Notes: generated by a model from the sequence alone, not told the origin. A stretch of DNA of 64,000 nt from Phytophthora hibernalis (GCA_012656075.1 JAAKBF010000092.1:62001-126000), one strand, 5' to 3'; numbered from the stretch's first letter, positions 33,240 through 44,505 are shown. Numbers and translations are program-made.

Positions 33240-33564
33240 CTTAATACCAGAGTGACTTCAAGAAACGCCGAACGCCTTGAACTCGCCAGAGTTGTGGATA
33301 AAAAACGAAATGGTCTCCTCCTGCAAATTCCGGCGGCTAAAAACACGAGGATAAGAGATATCATTCAGCATACTCTACCTTGGCCTCATGATCTGAGGCG
33401 AGGTGAATTAGCAATTGGCACCTTCTACACAAATTGTCATGTTCCAAGGTGGCAACAAGTATTTGGCTCGGCTCAAGTGTCGAAATGAATTCTGCTGCTA
33501 TTTTTTGTTATTCTGTACAAGGGTCCGGAACCACGTGATCTTAAGCAAAACTCACGTGAGATTT

Positions 33565-34185
33565 TTAGCAGTATTCGTGAGGCTCGTTGGGTTTCGTAGG
33601 AGCTGGAGGTGGTGGGGTTATCGGTCCGGGGACGAAGCCAACCTCGGTTTCCTGCAAAATATCAGCAGGAGTTGAGATCCTCCGACGAAGGTTGCCCTCG
33701 TTGTCGATGTAAGTGTTGGTGCGCGATGGAGACTTGGCCGTATTGTTCTCCGTTACATCGACAAGGTCTTCAAGTGCGAGCACCGCTTCATGTTGTTGCT
33801 CGAGTCGATGAGCCACTCGCTCTGCTGCTCGCTGGTTGACTTCTTTCAACCACTTTTCCTTGTCAAACTTGGCTTGGGACTTGAATGAGGCATTGGCTGC
33901 ACGTTTGCGTTCAGCTTCTTCACCGAGTTGCATGGTAGCTCTACGACTCGCCTTTTTCTCGAGATTTCGGTCATCAACCGAAGTATGAAGCTGCTCATCC
34001 GGTGCTAACTCCTTGGCATTTCTGATGGAGACACCTCGCTGGATCATTCTACGAGTCACGCGACTGGATCGTCGGAGAACGCCATCCTTGTCAATGTATT
34101 CAGCTTTCCGATCTAAACCCTGGGCGAGATTCATGTCGGTTGAGGGCGGATCGAACGGAGACTTGAGCTGCACGTATGGTGCCAT
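33565..34185 (-). CDS. Conserved-looking protein with YIDKDGVLRR motif, paralog B
   Basis: Intact, 206 residues, ATG 34185. The N-terminal AEYIDKDGVLRRSSRVTRRM aligns with paralog A's motif. A second shorter copy, NTYIDNEGNLRRRISTPADI, sits near residue 165. Between them is a long basic/acidic helix (KFDKEKWLKEVNQRAAERVA) likely to form a coiled coil. It ends in a Pro-rich tail (ITPPPPAPTKPNEP). Both paralogs share an NTA-x-x-PSR/PSP stretch downstream of the helix, supporting a tandem duplication. There is no catalytic motif. Function unknown. Confidence 0.72.
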   Translation of the reverse strand: MAPYVQLKSPFDPPSTDMNLAQGLDRKAEYIDKDGVLRRSSRVTRRMIQRGVSIRNAKELAPDEQLHTSVDDRNLEKKASRRATMQLGEEAERKRAANASFKSQAKFDKEKWLKEVNQRAAERVAHRLEQQHEAVLALEDLVDVTENNTAKSPSRTNTYIDNEGNLRRRISTPADILQETEVGFVPGPITPPPPAPTKPNEPHEYC

Positions 34186-34641
34186 AGATCAGCGCTATCG
34201 GATATGATTCGACTTGACAAGTGTGGGAATACAGCAACCACGAGAACGCAGTGAAGCTATCTATCAATAGTTGTATGTCTTGGTGATCTTATACAGGATT
34301 TGGATTAGAAGCTGGAGACGTGCATCGTGTTCTGGGCAACGGTTCGCGACAAAAAGCAAAAGCAAATGCAGCGAAGTCACGACAACAAGTAAGTGCTGCC
34401 TAGTCATGAAAAACAAGGTTGTGTATTTTACGAATATAATTTTTTTAAGTGGGTTCTAACTGTCGAATTCCCAATTTCTAACGAATTTTTAGAAATAAAA
34501 TTCTACCGGTAATAGAAATAAATCTCGATAGAAAAATGTTTCATTTTAATTCCCTTTTCAACCAATCACAAAATATCCAATAAATTGTTTCTAGATTCGG
34601 AATCCTCCAGCGAAAATCAAAAGCAAGTGCAAACCGGTCTC

Positions 34642-37379
34642 ATGGCGTCCTCCTTCGCCGTCTGCAAGTTCTTCTTCGAGCCCGTGTACGACGCCGACAA
34701 CCCACCACCAGCCATAGTCGAAGTCCCTCCTTCTCCATCTGTTCCCGGTCCAAATGACCCGCCACAGCCCAAGAAACGGGGTCGCAAGAAGAAGCACGAG
34801 TCTTTAGGCGGTTCCGGTCGCCACAAGTGCCGCTTGTGCAGCCATTGCTATACTCAGGCAGCCAGTACCGGCTATACGAACCTTTGACCCACCTCCGTAT
34901 CAAACATCCGGACTGGGAGGACGTTTTCAAGTCTCAGAGACTGGACACGGCCGAAACTGTTACAGAGGCAACTCGAGACGAATCTTGTTTCCGCACGTCA
35001 TCGGCAACTTCAACTGGGACTGTACTCAAACAGAAACAAAATGCGGGGCGTAAGCGCGGGCCAGTGTACGCGCATTTCGAGGACATTCCGTCCTCCGAGG
35101 GTAACAAGCAGAAGAAGATGCGCTGCATGTATTGCCATGAGGACACTCCGCAACTCAGTGGACGCTTGAAACTGCACTTGGTGACCAAGTGTCCACAAGC
35201 TCAGAAGACATCAAGGCGAAATACGCGACTGCTGCAAGTATTACCAAGATGGACACGGTACCCAAGGTAGAAGCTACGACTGCCAATGTGGGCACTAGCG
35301 TATCCGTCGTGGACAATATGGATACCTGTGCTGAGTTTGTGGACAATAGCGTGGACATGGACACTACTGAACCTGAAATGGCTGCTATTGAGACCAATGT
35401 GGACGCCACTGCAGCCACGTTGGTCTCTGTAGCCAAAGTGGACGCAATGACCAAGACAACCACTATCACCCCTGAGAAGACTCATTTCAAGCAGATGGAG
35501 TCCAAATTGAAGCAGTCACCTGCTCTGAGAGCTTCAACGTCTGTTCCAGAATCAAATCCAGTACCCCAACAGAACCAGGCTGAGGTTGGAGATCTTCGCA
35601 AATTTGAGGAAAAACTCACGACTGCTTTGATTACCACAAACACGCCTTGGAGTTTACTGGACAACGCAGCATTCCGCGAAGCCTTGGAGACGCTACATCC
35701 AGCGTCGAGTGACTTTCCATTGACTGCAATTCGAGCCCGCACAAAAGTGCTGGGGCGGCTGGCTCAGAAGTATGATCGCGATTGTCGTGAAGTATTGTCC
35801 ACATCCGAATCCGTCACGCTGGTGGTTAATAGCAGTGATGGAACAAAGAAAACGAAGTACTTGGCGCTGGACGAGTGGCGACGTGTATTCGTGCTGGCGG
35901 AGAGTAGTGATGGATCATCATCGCCTAATGTGGCTGGAGTGCTGTCTGTACTATCGACTCTGCCAGCAAGCAGTGCCAGCACGAAACTCTTTCTGTGTGT
36001 TCAGACGTCGGGAGAGTACGCACGGGCGCGTCAAGAATTGCTTCGGAATGAGAGAGCCCCTGGTAACCCTTTTACTCTCATGGGAGCGTGCATGACACAG
36101 CAGACAGTACTGCTACTCAATGAGCTTGTGGTAAGCAGCCTTTCACTGGAGGAAGCGCTGGACAATGCTGTACTTACAGCTGATGCTCTGCACGTCATGC
36201 CATCTCTTCGCCGGCGGGTGTTGCGGGACGTACACGCTGGGGACACCCATGATATTGACGGAGATGCAAACGCTTTCGCACAAGTTTCTGTCACCAGTTG
36301 GCGCTCAATCGCTGTGGCAGTAAAGCAAGCCACGCGTCTACAGCCACTCTTGCGCTCAGCGATTTCACTAGAAAAGCATGCGGCGGCCTCGTCACCCATC
36401 CTGCGGCAATTACTCGATATGGGCACTAGCGAAATGACTTGGAGCACTCTGAGGCACACCGATCAACTATTAGCACCAATGCATTTCTTGTCGGCGCTCA
36501 GCGAGTTGCAGAGCACAACGTCGGGTCAACTACTGGCGCTTTGGATTTGGCTTTTGGTGCCGCTACGCGCTCACCACTTCTCCATGGAAGCTCCGACGTC
36601 TTGATTTCCAGCTATATGCAGCGCTTGGCGTGCTACGTGGAAGATCATTTCATCGCTTGCTTAATGTTGGATCCTCGCGTGCATGGAGCTGGCTTAAGTG
36701 CGCCAGGACTGCGTCGCGCTCGCGGCATCACTGTTCATGTGGCAACCGCCATGATCCGGGCTTCAACGAGAACAATTTCATTCGATCGTATAACGACTAC
36801 GTGAAACAGCAGGGTGATTTTGGTGAACCTGGTGTCTGGAATGCCGTCAACACTTCCAGTCTATGGATTTTGGGGCGACTACGAAGGCGATCCACTGCAC
36901 AACCATCTCGCTGTTGTGGCCAAGGCTGTGTGCTCGTATGTGCCTCACACGTGCTCTATCGAAGAGTTGTGGGCAGCACACGCCCGGCCGAACTTGATCC
37001 CAAGCGAGGCAGCAAAAGTGACATTTCGAAGGAGCACGAAGCACGCACCAAGATCCGCCACAGCTCCTCCGTCAACGCACGCGCCAATGCCATGGCCGTT
37101 GTGAGCAGATTCCACACTCTACTCGACGTGGAGAATGAACAATCAGTCGAAGAAATGCTGCAAAGTAACCAAGAGGCTGGTGATCAAAAGACCAGTACAC
37201 ACAACGCGTCGGCGCGATCAGTGTTGCAGAGCGTCCAAGACGGATTGGAGGAGGATGCGGCAGCTACGAACTCGCCGTCCACGCCGCTAGATGCTACCTG
37301 GTTCGACATCAGCTCTGCTGGACTGGGCAAGATCAGAGAGAGCATGGAAAACTACTTGAGTGCTGCGATGCAGCAGTAG
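34642..37379 (+). CDS. BED zinc-finger / hAT transposase-derived protein
   Basis: ATG 34642 (MASSFAVCKFFF) opens a ~900-residue protein readable to TAG 37379 through about seven frame changes. Five are one base short beside a run (34883-34885, 35202, 36552-36555, 36756-36757, 36988-36989); one near 36855 differs. Domains: a Pro-rich basic leader (PKKRGRKKKHE); BED-type finger 1 (KCRLCSHCYTQ...HLRIKH); BED-like finger 2 (RCMYCHEDTPQ...LHLVTKC); a Thr/Val/Asp-rich linker; a DUF659-like start (TPWSLLDNAAFREALETLHP) and a transposase-like core; a dimerisation-like end (CSYVPHTCSIEELWAAH). This is the hAT plan. It sits in the conserved gene block, so it may be a domesticated transposase acting as a DNA-binding protein. 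Alternatively it is a recent hAT copy; terminal repeats were not found. Confidence 0.68.
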
Positions 37380-37387
37380 GCGGTTGA

Positions 37388-37640
37388 TCACTGTATGTTT
37401 GTTTGGCCCAACCTCCCGATTAGCCGGATTTCAATGGCACAAATACGTTTTAACAGATCCTTTTGTAGTTGAAGTGGTGTCCGACATCCGGATAGCTCCA
37501 CAAAATTTAGTGTGACAGGATCAATCTTGAAGCGGCGCACCTGCGGATCTTGAAGAGACCAATCCATCAACCTCTTCCTCTGTCAGTCGATTCCAATACC
37601 TACAGACTCTGCAGTGCAGAGGTATGGGCCAAACATGCAG
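37388..37640 (-). pseudogene. Possible F-box-like C-terminal gene fragment
   Basis: The minus strand reads CRVCRYWNRLTEEE in one frame and, after a shift near 37565, DPQVRRFKIDPVTLNFVELS to a stop at 37388. V-C-R-x-W-N-x-L is typical of the second half of F-box motifs, but no N-terminal F-box Leu-Pro is visible and upstream frames are broken. Weak call. Confidence 0.3.
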
Positions 37641-38079
37641 CACGTTCATGGGGCGGTGTTGTCACTCTCGACGGCATCCAAGTATGCAGCACAAGGAACC
37701 CAAGTTCAAGGAGCCACTCGTGGTCGAAGACGAAAGCTGGAAACGCTGGAGCTCCTACAACCTCATTCACCACCCCTCAAACGATACGGACTTGCAGTAC
37801 AATCGCAAATATTCACCTCCGACCTACGTGAGTACAAGTCAACAACCTGCTGAAGCTGTTTGGGAAGTGTAAAGCATCAAAATCGTCGGAACCACTTCGA
37901 CAATGATAGAGACACACACAACGAAACTTGAGGACAGCATTCACGTCAGTATTTAACGAGATCGACGGAGCTAAAAGTACCAGCACAAAAAACAATCTTG
38001 GTAGGGATATTTGTCTTTTTAAAACTGAACGCTCGACTCGGTTCCTGTTCCTATACTCTCGAATTCGCTTACCAGTACC

Positions 38080-38836
38080 TTACTTGGACTTTCGATTCCG
38101 AGACTTCTTCTTCGCCGGGCGACGGCGTGATGATGTCCCTGGACTGCTTTGACGTCTCTCAGTGTTTTCTTGCTCTGTTTGCTCGTCTTCGTGTTCTTCT
38201 TTCTGTTGCTGTTCTTGCTGCTGTACATCGTCGTCGTCGTCAATCATGAAGCTACTGTTAGCTACAGTTCCTCGAAGACTGGAAGGCGACGAAGGTGCCA
38301 AGAAGGAATCTGAGACTTCTGTGGCACGGTCCAGCTCCGTGTCTCGGAAAACTCGTGTATTCGCCTCGGAAGCCATCCATGGATGCGTACGAGTCCTCAG
38401 CAGACAGTTGCGTGAGTCTATCAAGAGTAAACTCCTCGCCTTGTGCAACATGCTCTTTGCTCTCTTGATCGGCATCGTCGTTATCATCGTCGTCGTTGTC
38501 GTCTTCCTTGGCACTACCGAAAGCTTCTTCATCTTCTTCCTCCTCCACCGACTCCACTGCTTCCTTGCGAACTTCTCGAACCGTGTTGCGATTGCTTAGA
38601 TCCCAAACCATTGCCATATCTTCCTCCTGGGTGTCATCCTCATCTTCGTCGAGAGATTTTAACGACATCTCCGCTTCGTCCTTGAGTTCTTCACGTCGCT
38701 GACGCCAAGCCTCTTCTTCGGCGGTTGTAGCCTCCACATCTTCTGCCTTGCCTAGTAGCTTGTCTTCTAGAGATCCATCGAGGAGGTCTTCGACACTGCG
38801 CTCGTGCTTTGAGCAGCAACAGCACGCATTCCCCAT
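38080..38836 (-). CDS. Predicted N-myristoylated/palmitoylated acidic protein (MGNACCCC)
   Basis: Starts at ATG 38836 with MGNACCCCSKHERSVEDLLD. Gly2 with a downstream Ser fits the myristoylation consensus, and the four cysteines would be palmitoylation sites, predicting attachment to membranes. The body is acidic and helical (LLGKAEDVEATTAEEEAWRQ) with an Asp/Glu run encoded at 38470-38500. A frame change near 38360-38375 moves the C-terminus into a frame reading RVFRDTELDRATEVSDSFLA, an Asp run, a Gln/Glu-rich stretch and a basic tail (RRRPAKKKSRNRKSK) ending at 38080. The lysosomal Ragulator anchor LAMTOR1 has a similar start in other eukaryotes, but I see no further support for that identity. 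Confidence 0.68.
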
Positions 38837-38996
38837 TCGTTACCGAATGAGGTCGTCTGCAGGATATGTGCGGCCCTTGCGACTCGGTGCCGCTTGAAAC
38901 TAGCGACTGTACAGTCGTTAATGTACACGGTGGTGTTCGACCAAAGTTTGCTTTGATTCATAATCTTCATAGTTTGATAGATGTGCTACTACGGAC

Positions 38997-41220
38997 TCAA
39001 GAAAAGTATTTGAGTTTCTTGGTGGGCGAGTCGACGTTCTCGTGCACCAGCTTGGGCTTTCGACTCTTGGGTGGGAGCTTGTGTTTCCATAGCGTACAGT
39101 TTGCCAAGTACTTGGGGCACTTGTCATGGCGGTTGGTTCCGCGGCATTTCTCGTTGCCAGTCTTCTCATAACCTTCACACCAGGTCCACTGGTAGTGCTC
39201 GCAGCTCTTGACCTTGTGGCCTTCGAAACGCGTTGGCACCACACGGACGACAACTGGAGCCACGTCCTCCATTAGCTGTCGTTCTAAAGCCGTGGGTGTA
39301 AATGTCTGCCCTTGACTTGCACACAAAGCTTGATGCGCTCGTCGTTTGGCCTCCGTACAGCGATTGCAGATTTGGAACGAGTGCATAAAGCGCTCGAGGT
39401 CTAAGACACCAGCGCCATTGATATCGAGAGCCTTGAACAAGGCTTGAGCATCTGGAGTCACTACCGTGTTAGCTGACGAGGTCGACGAACAGCAACTACC
39501 ATTGGAGTCGCTCGAGTTACTCGATCCAGAGGATTCATCCTTGACTTGGTGATGGAGGATTAGTTGCTGGAAGTGAGAAAGTGTCAATACCTTGGTCGCT
39601 GGGTCGCAGAACTGGTGGAAGATCTGCACAAGTTTGAAGTCGGCGATGTCCGGGGTGATAGCGAGGCGAGATCCCTTACCACCAGCGGATCCCACAACCG
39701 ACGTAGCGGATGTTGCGCGTTGAACAGGAAGACGAGGTTTCAGAGGCGCAGCTACCTTGACCTGTGTATTCGGTGGCATTGATCCTCCGCGTCGCTGCAT
39801 TGGAGCAATAGGGACGCCGTAGCTGGCATTGATCTTACGCATATTGCTCATTGCAACAGCCGAGTTGGCCATTGCCATGGCCGCTGCGAGCTGGACGTTG
39901 GTAGTTGTCTGCGCCTGAGCTTGTTGAGCAAGCTGACCTTGAAAAAATGTAGCTTTCGTCATTGGCGAGAGTGCGTCGGGTTGATGAAAAATGGCTGCAC
40001 TTGTTGTCCATAGCTGTCCAAGAACTGGTTGGCTGCAGCGGCATAGCCCGAGGGTGAGAAGTAGTCGAAAGGTAAAGCAGCGTTGTTGGCATTCGAAGCC
40101 ATGTTGTTGGACGTACTAGCGGTCTGCATATTGAATGGAACTCCCGTCGGAAACATGGCAGCTTGACTGGCTGCTGCCAGAATAGCCGCGTTGGTGTTGC
40201 TTCCTGTACCAGTAAGATCAAACGGTTGCTGCTGCGACAACAGGAAGTTCTGCGAGCTGTCGTAGATTGAATTGAACATGCTGATCACATCCGGAATTTC
40301 CTGCTCGTTCACACGCGCATCAGGATCCGTCGTCAAGGGAGCGTCGAACATGAGCGAGTTTCTACGAGGCATCGCGTCATTGAGACCACGCGAAGGCGAG
40401 GGGTCGGAGAAATGGTCGAGGTAGTGGAGACCTTCGAAGGTGACTCCATCATAGCCAAGATTTCGGCATCGGTGAATTCTGGCAAATTATAGTCGTCGTA
40501 GCCTGACAGCAGAAATGGCTCTTCGTCTCCGCCTGCCACTTCATCCTCTTCTTCTTCATCTTCAGCTTCATCTTCTTCTTCACTCTCCTCCTTCTCTGCT
40601 GCTGGAATCTGAATCTCTGCACCACGAATCTGACTGATGCGGCGTTTGCCACGAGGTGACGTAGTAAATCCTGGTTCATACACGCAGGTTGTAGAGAGCA
40701 AGGCGAACCGTGCTGGCAGGGTGGCTGTAGGTGTGCCATTGGCTTTCGCCTCTTCATACTGCGCCAACCAGCCTTCCTTCGAACTATTGATCAAGTTCGT
40801 GTTCAGCGTCAATCCGTACTTGTTGCTTGGTTCCTGCTTTATTTGAACCTGTTCCTGTGGTTCTTCCTTCAGTATCGGGCTGAGTGGCCCTAGCTCTGCA
40901 TCATCCAGTAGATCCTCCTCCCGTCCTGTCGTGGCTGCTAGGTTCCAATAGTCTGAAAAACAAAGTGTATTAGATTTTCATCTTGGTTTCCACAGGACTG
41001 CTGGTGCGTGCGTACCAGACACCTCTTCGTCGTTGTTCGGAGAAAAGAAGGCGTCAAAGTTGAGCAGATCCAAGTCCATGTCCTGCATCGTAGACTGCGG
41101 CTTGCTGGCGGAGGCGCCAGATGGCTTTTGACCCTGATCTTCGTTCTTGTCAGACCTCCTTTCATCCCAAACAAGCGAGCTATTCCCAGCAGCACCACGT
41201 CGACCAAATTTAGTTGCCAA
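38997..41220 (-). CDS. Nuclear-looking regulator with acidic region, EF-hand-like and Cys-rich C-terminal domain
   Basis: Exon 1 (about 41220-41016) and exon 2 (40952-38997) are joined by a 63-nt GT...AG intron (41015-40953). The N-terminus is uncertain: no in-frame ATG precedes TTG 41220, while ATG 41088 gives MQDMDLDLLNFDAFF. Features: an acidic N-terminus (LLNFDAFFSPNNDEE); RGKRRISQIR (basic); a long Glu/Asp run at 40525-40590; a Gln/Asn/Ala-rich middle; an EF-hand-like ALFKALDINGAGVLDLERF; a C-terminal Cys/His module (SCEHYQWTWCEGYEKTGNEK, CRGTNRHDKCPKYLANCTLW) and a basic tail. Frame changes at 40400-40403 and 39964-39965 are one base short. Composition suggests a transcription regulator; the Cys module is unnamed to me. 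Confidence 0.7.
40953..41015 (-). other. Intron (63 nt)
   Basis: On the minus strand, GTACGCACG...TTTTTCAG joins EEVSG/D to YWNLAATTGREE in a continuous frame. Confidence 0.8.
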
Positions 41221-42283
41221 GTTGACGAGACATGAGTCTTATCTCGCCTGGAATCGCTATCTCCGAAGGTGTGAGTTCGCTATTTCCGTTGTTTGCTGGA
41301 CATTCGGCCACTATCGTCGGTGGAAATGGGCAACTTGGTCACTTGGTAAGCTTCCTGCAGACCGAGTGCGCGCTATAGAGCACATTGCAATTTGGCACTG
41401 TTGAAGCCACCTCAAATCCAGCATGGAATCCCTAGGCTCTGTCCTGTATTGGACTTTGCGCGGATTCGCTAGTGATGTCATATCATGTTCGTCGAACGTT
41501 GCGGTGGGATCCGTTAACGATCCGCTGCGGAAGGTGTCATGGGTAAACGCACTCGATTCGATGGGGTATGTTGTTTCAATCAATATACACTTATCGTTTG
41601 TATTGTCCAAGTTGAAGTGACAGACATAGATACATCAGGAATTATAAATAAGAGGTCGAAATACCTGGGCCAATGGAGTGCTTGATACTGTGCTCCATGC
41701 ATGATGACGTGCCCAACAGCACGTGTCTTGCCATTACCTTGTCAATATGGACACCATGCTGTCGACACAAGGCAATGGTAGTCATTCGCCTTGGGTTTGT
41801 TGCCATTGGCATGCGTTATACTATTCTAGCTGGTCGTGGTCGTTTGCCTTTTGCGTGGCTGCTCATGCTTGTCAAGCTTACGCGGCTCGCGTTACTCACG
41901 GATGGTGAGCTCGGATCGGGAGGCGCGAGCTCCTGCAACGTTGCACCGAGACCGTCGCATTGTAGACCAGCGCGTGAATGAAGGTGTCGCTGCTAAAATC
42001 CACGACTGCCAATGTTTGACCGGGAAATGTTGCGGGAGACCGATTTTTTCAACGAGGGATTTTGAGAATATTCAGGAGGGTATCCGTCCTCCAGTCGACT
42101 AAAGTATCAAAGCGCCTCGTCACTGGAGGCTCGGTGAGCAGCAACGCCTCTTCAAAGACATAGACACTCTAGCGATACAGCGCCAGAGCTCCTGCACAGC
42201 CGCGGCATTCGCGTCGGTCGTCCTTCTCAGATGGAGGCACTTCAACATTTGCCTCGAGCTTAGCAAGCAACCACAGCCTAGCT
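41221..42283. other. Spacer before the zinc-motif cluster
   Basis: No gene is supported. Short frames at 41673-42102 have no motif. The segment probably contains promoters for the minus-strand gene ending at 38997 and for the plus-strand gene at 42284. Confidence 0.45.
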
Positions 42284-42700
42284 ATGAACCAGAACGACAG
42301 CTTTGCTCAATGCGAGGTGCCGCGCGAGCTGCGGTGCACGTACCGCAGCAAACCGTGTCCCAACGAGCGTGCTCGCAAGCGCAATGGGACGCTGCACAAA
42401 CTGTGCCAGACGCACCGCCTCAAGGCCAACAAGACCCAGCGCGACATGCAGCGCCGTCTCCGAGAGCAGCGACGCCAGCAGCAGCTCGACCGACAGCTCG
42501 CAGCTCTGCAGGTCAATGGCGACGACTTCCAGACCTTGGAGCTCATTGACGAGTTCCTTAAGGCCGACATCCCGCTCGAACTGGACACGGACGAGGAGCT
42601 CGACATGTGGGATATCCCTGAGCCGCTTGAGGAACCCGTTGACCTGAACCCGGAAGACATCGAACTGCTCGTGGCACTTCTCGGCACAAGTCGCACCTGA
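42284..42700 (+). CDS. C-x6-C-x15-C-x2-H / LxxLL family protein 1
   Basis: Intact, 138 residues, ATG 42284. N-terminal module: RCTYRSKPC...GTLHKLCQTH, a C-x6-C-x15-C-x2-H pattern suited to one zinc ion, followed by a strongly basic helix (RLREQRRQQQLDRQL). The C-terminal third is acidic (ELDTDEELDMWDIPEPLEEP) and ends NPEDIELLVALLGTS with an LxxLL motif. A basic zinc module plus an acidic LxxLL tail is the layout of a small transcription regulator; this is inference. It is first of four paralogs in 5 kb, on the plus strand, divergently or convergently placed relative to the others. There are no introns. I do not know a family name for this module. Confidence 0.8.
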   Translation: MNQNDSFAQCEVPRELRCTYRSKPCPNERARKRNGTLHKLCQTHRLKANKTQRDMQRRLREQRRQQQLDRQLAALQVNGDDFQTLELIDEFLKADIPLELDTDEELDMWDIPEPLEEPVDLNPEDIELLVALLGTSRT

Positions 42701-43064
42701 TCCGCCAAAATTGATGGCCACAAGAAACCCACAATTACCAGCAATCCTAAATATGAACGAGTCTGCTAGCCGCAGCGCCAAGGCCCCGACCCTGACGATA
42801 GATAATCCAACTACCGGTACTTAAGTAGTCTAGAAAAACTCCATGTAAATACCCCAGTCCCCACTAAACATGCTTGACATGAAAGTCCCCATTAATCAAC
42901 AATTGTCTTCATTGAAGACAAAGTTGAACTCTCTTCAACAATATTGCATCCACTAAACCAACATCAAACTCTTCAAATGTCAACCAAACACAGCGTATCA
43001 AGTCGACTTTTGTATTTAGTATAACAGTTCTTCATGCAGTAGTTCGTTACATAGTTCTCCCCTG
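42701..43064. other. Convergent spacer between family proteins 1 and 2
   Basis: No gene. It holds a small perfect palindrome (TTGTCTTCATTGAAGACAA, about 42902-42920) that could form a hairpin between the two convergent 3' ends. Confidence 0.5.
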
Positions 43065-43520
43065 CTACAACGTGACCGACCAGGCGTCGTCAAACACTGG
43101 CGCCATCACAGGCGACTCGTCCTTGAGCAGGGTCATCATAGGTGCGTGCTGCCTCGCAGCCGTCTCCGAGTCGAAGAGCAGCACTTCGAGGATCTGGACC
43201 TCCAGCAGGTCGAAGCGGCTCTGAAACGTCCAGCCGTCGATTGGTTCCGTGGCGCTCTGCGGACTCTCGGGGTTCATCCGCGCGCGCTTGTTGCTGTGCG
43301 GCGACTGCGGCTCGCCCGCCTGTTGCTGGAGCAGGATGTGCTTCTTGCGCTTGTGCAGTCGCTGCTGGTTGGCGTTGGCCTTGCGTCGGTGGAAGTCGCA
43401 GAGCTTGTGCAGCGTCCCGTCGAGTTTGGTGGCGCGTGGCGCGTCGCAGAACTTGCTGCGGTACGCGCACTGCATCTCGCGCGGCAATGGGGGAGTGGAC
43501 ATCAAGGAGGTGGTCGTCAT
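43065..43520 (-). CDS. C-x6-C-x15-C-x2-H / LxxLL family protein 2
   Basis: Intact, 151 residues, ATG 43520 (MTTTSLMSTPPLPREMQC); a longer in-frame extension to 43616 has no ATG. The zinc module QCAYRSKFC...GTLHKLCDFH has the same C-x6-C-x15-C-x2-H spacing as protein 1. The following RRKANANQQRLHKRKK is basic. The middle is Gln/Ser/Pro-rich. The C-terminal LLEVQILEVLLFDSE contains LxxLL. It faces protein 1 tail to tail. Role inferred as for protein 1. The Ala/Arg-rich plus-strand frames over this gene are artefacts of its GC-rich codons. Confidence 0.8.
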   Translation of the reverse strand: MTTTSLMSTPPLPREMQCAYRSKFCDAPRATKLDGTLHKLCDFHRRKANANQQRLHKRKKHILLQQQAGEPQSPHSNKRARMNPESPQSATEPIDGWTFQSRFDLLEVQILEVLLFDSETAARQHAPMMTLLKDESPVMAPVFDDAWSVTL

Positions 43521-44505
43521 ACCTTTCGACTGTTGCGGTACGTGGCGAGTTCCGGAATGACAACCACAAAGGACTTTGACTTGGAACCACCAAGTACTAT
43601 AAAGTCGTTGCGTCAACTCTTGACGACCGTCGCGGTGTGGTCAGCACGGTTGTGATGACCGGGGCGCCTGCGTGGCACTTGTGATTGTCCCCCCAGGTGA
43701 GGGGCTGCAGTTCACTATGCCGACCACAGAGATCTTGGCGTGGCGCACGTGAAGTAGTCAGCATGGCCCGACTGCGCGCCGCAAGTCGGACAGCAATGGA
43801 GTTGTGCCCAATTGCGTTCATGCTCTGCGTTCTCGTTTTGGCCGACGTCGCCGGCGTCGGCTCTGCTCTGCGGCGTTGGGAAGCAGCCGAGCACCGCCAA
43901 AAATCCGTGGTCTGGCCCCAACACTTGAGGTCAAGTCGTCACGGTATCGGTGGCCAACGTTCGTCGGGCTGGCTGCAGGTCGATTACGATGTGTGGCGGA
44001 GTCCCGGCCTCATCATTTTCGATGGAGCCAACAGGTCGCTTCAAGCGCTCATAAAGGTCACGGTGACGTGTATTATATGCACGAGTACTGCGCGCTGGAT
44101 GGCTGGGTAGTGTAGTTGCCCTTGACGCATTTGTGTAAGAACGTCACTACAGAGGCCAATCCAGCTCGAAGTGGGCCAGTCAGTGCAACTGGGATTGCGG
44201 GAAGGCAGCGTTACTTTGCCGTTCGGACAGGTGCACCTCGGCGATATAATATATACAGTACACGCAGTCGTGACGAGTCGTCAGTGACGTCGCCACTGAC
44301 GCGCGGAAACAGTTTTCACAGCTCTGAGTTACATGTGCCTTGGTATCGCTACAAGGCAAGCCTGCATCGAGGCCTCTCGTGCAACATGTGATGTAGGTCA
44401 TTGGAACAAATGCTAAGTCATTCAAGTATGCAAACTGCACTTCATTACTACTAACTAGGTTATACTGTGGGTTGTTGTACGGCACTCGCTCACGTCGTTT
44501 ACTTT
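43521..44505. other. Spacer with an uncertain secretory-looking frame
   Basis: A plus-strand frame at about 43763-44110 begins with a hydrophobic stretch (ELCPIAFMLCVLVLADVAGV) resembling a signal peptide. Downstream it lacks motifs and competes with another frame. I do not call it a gene. Confidence 0.35.

Noticed and set aside
38162..38702. Plus-strand Ser/Cys-rich frames over 38.2-38.7 kb
   Set aside because: Antisense of the acidic Asp/Glu-rich stretch of the minus-strand MGNACCCC protein.
43142..43655. Long plus-strand frames over family protein 2
   Set aside because: Ala/Arg/Ser-rich or Leu/Val-rich antisense shadows of the GC-rich minus-strand gene; no motif of their own.
44180..44505. 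Extension of family protein 3 in the unshifted frame
   Set aside because: After the G run at 44664 that frame becomes Arg/Ser/His-rich and loses the family LxxLL tail, which is present in the shifted frame ending at 44506.
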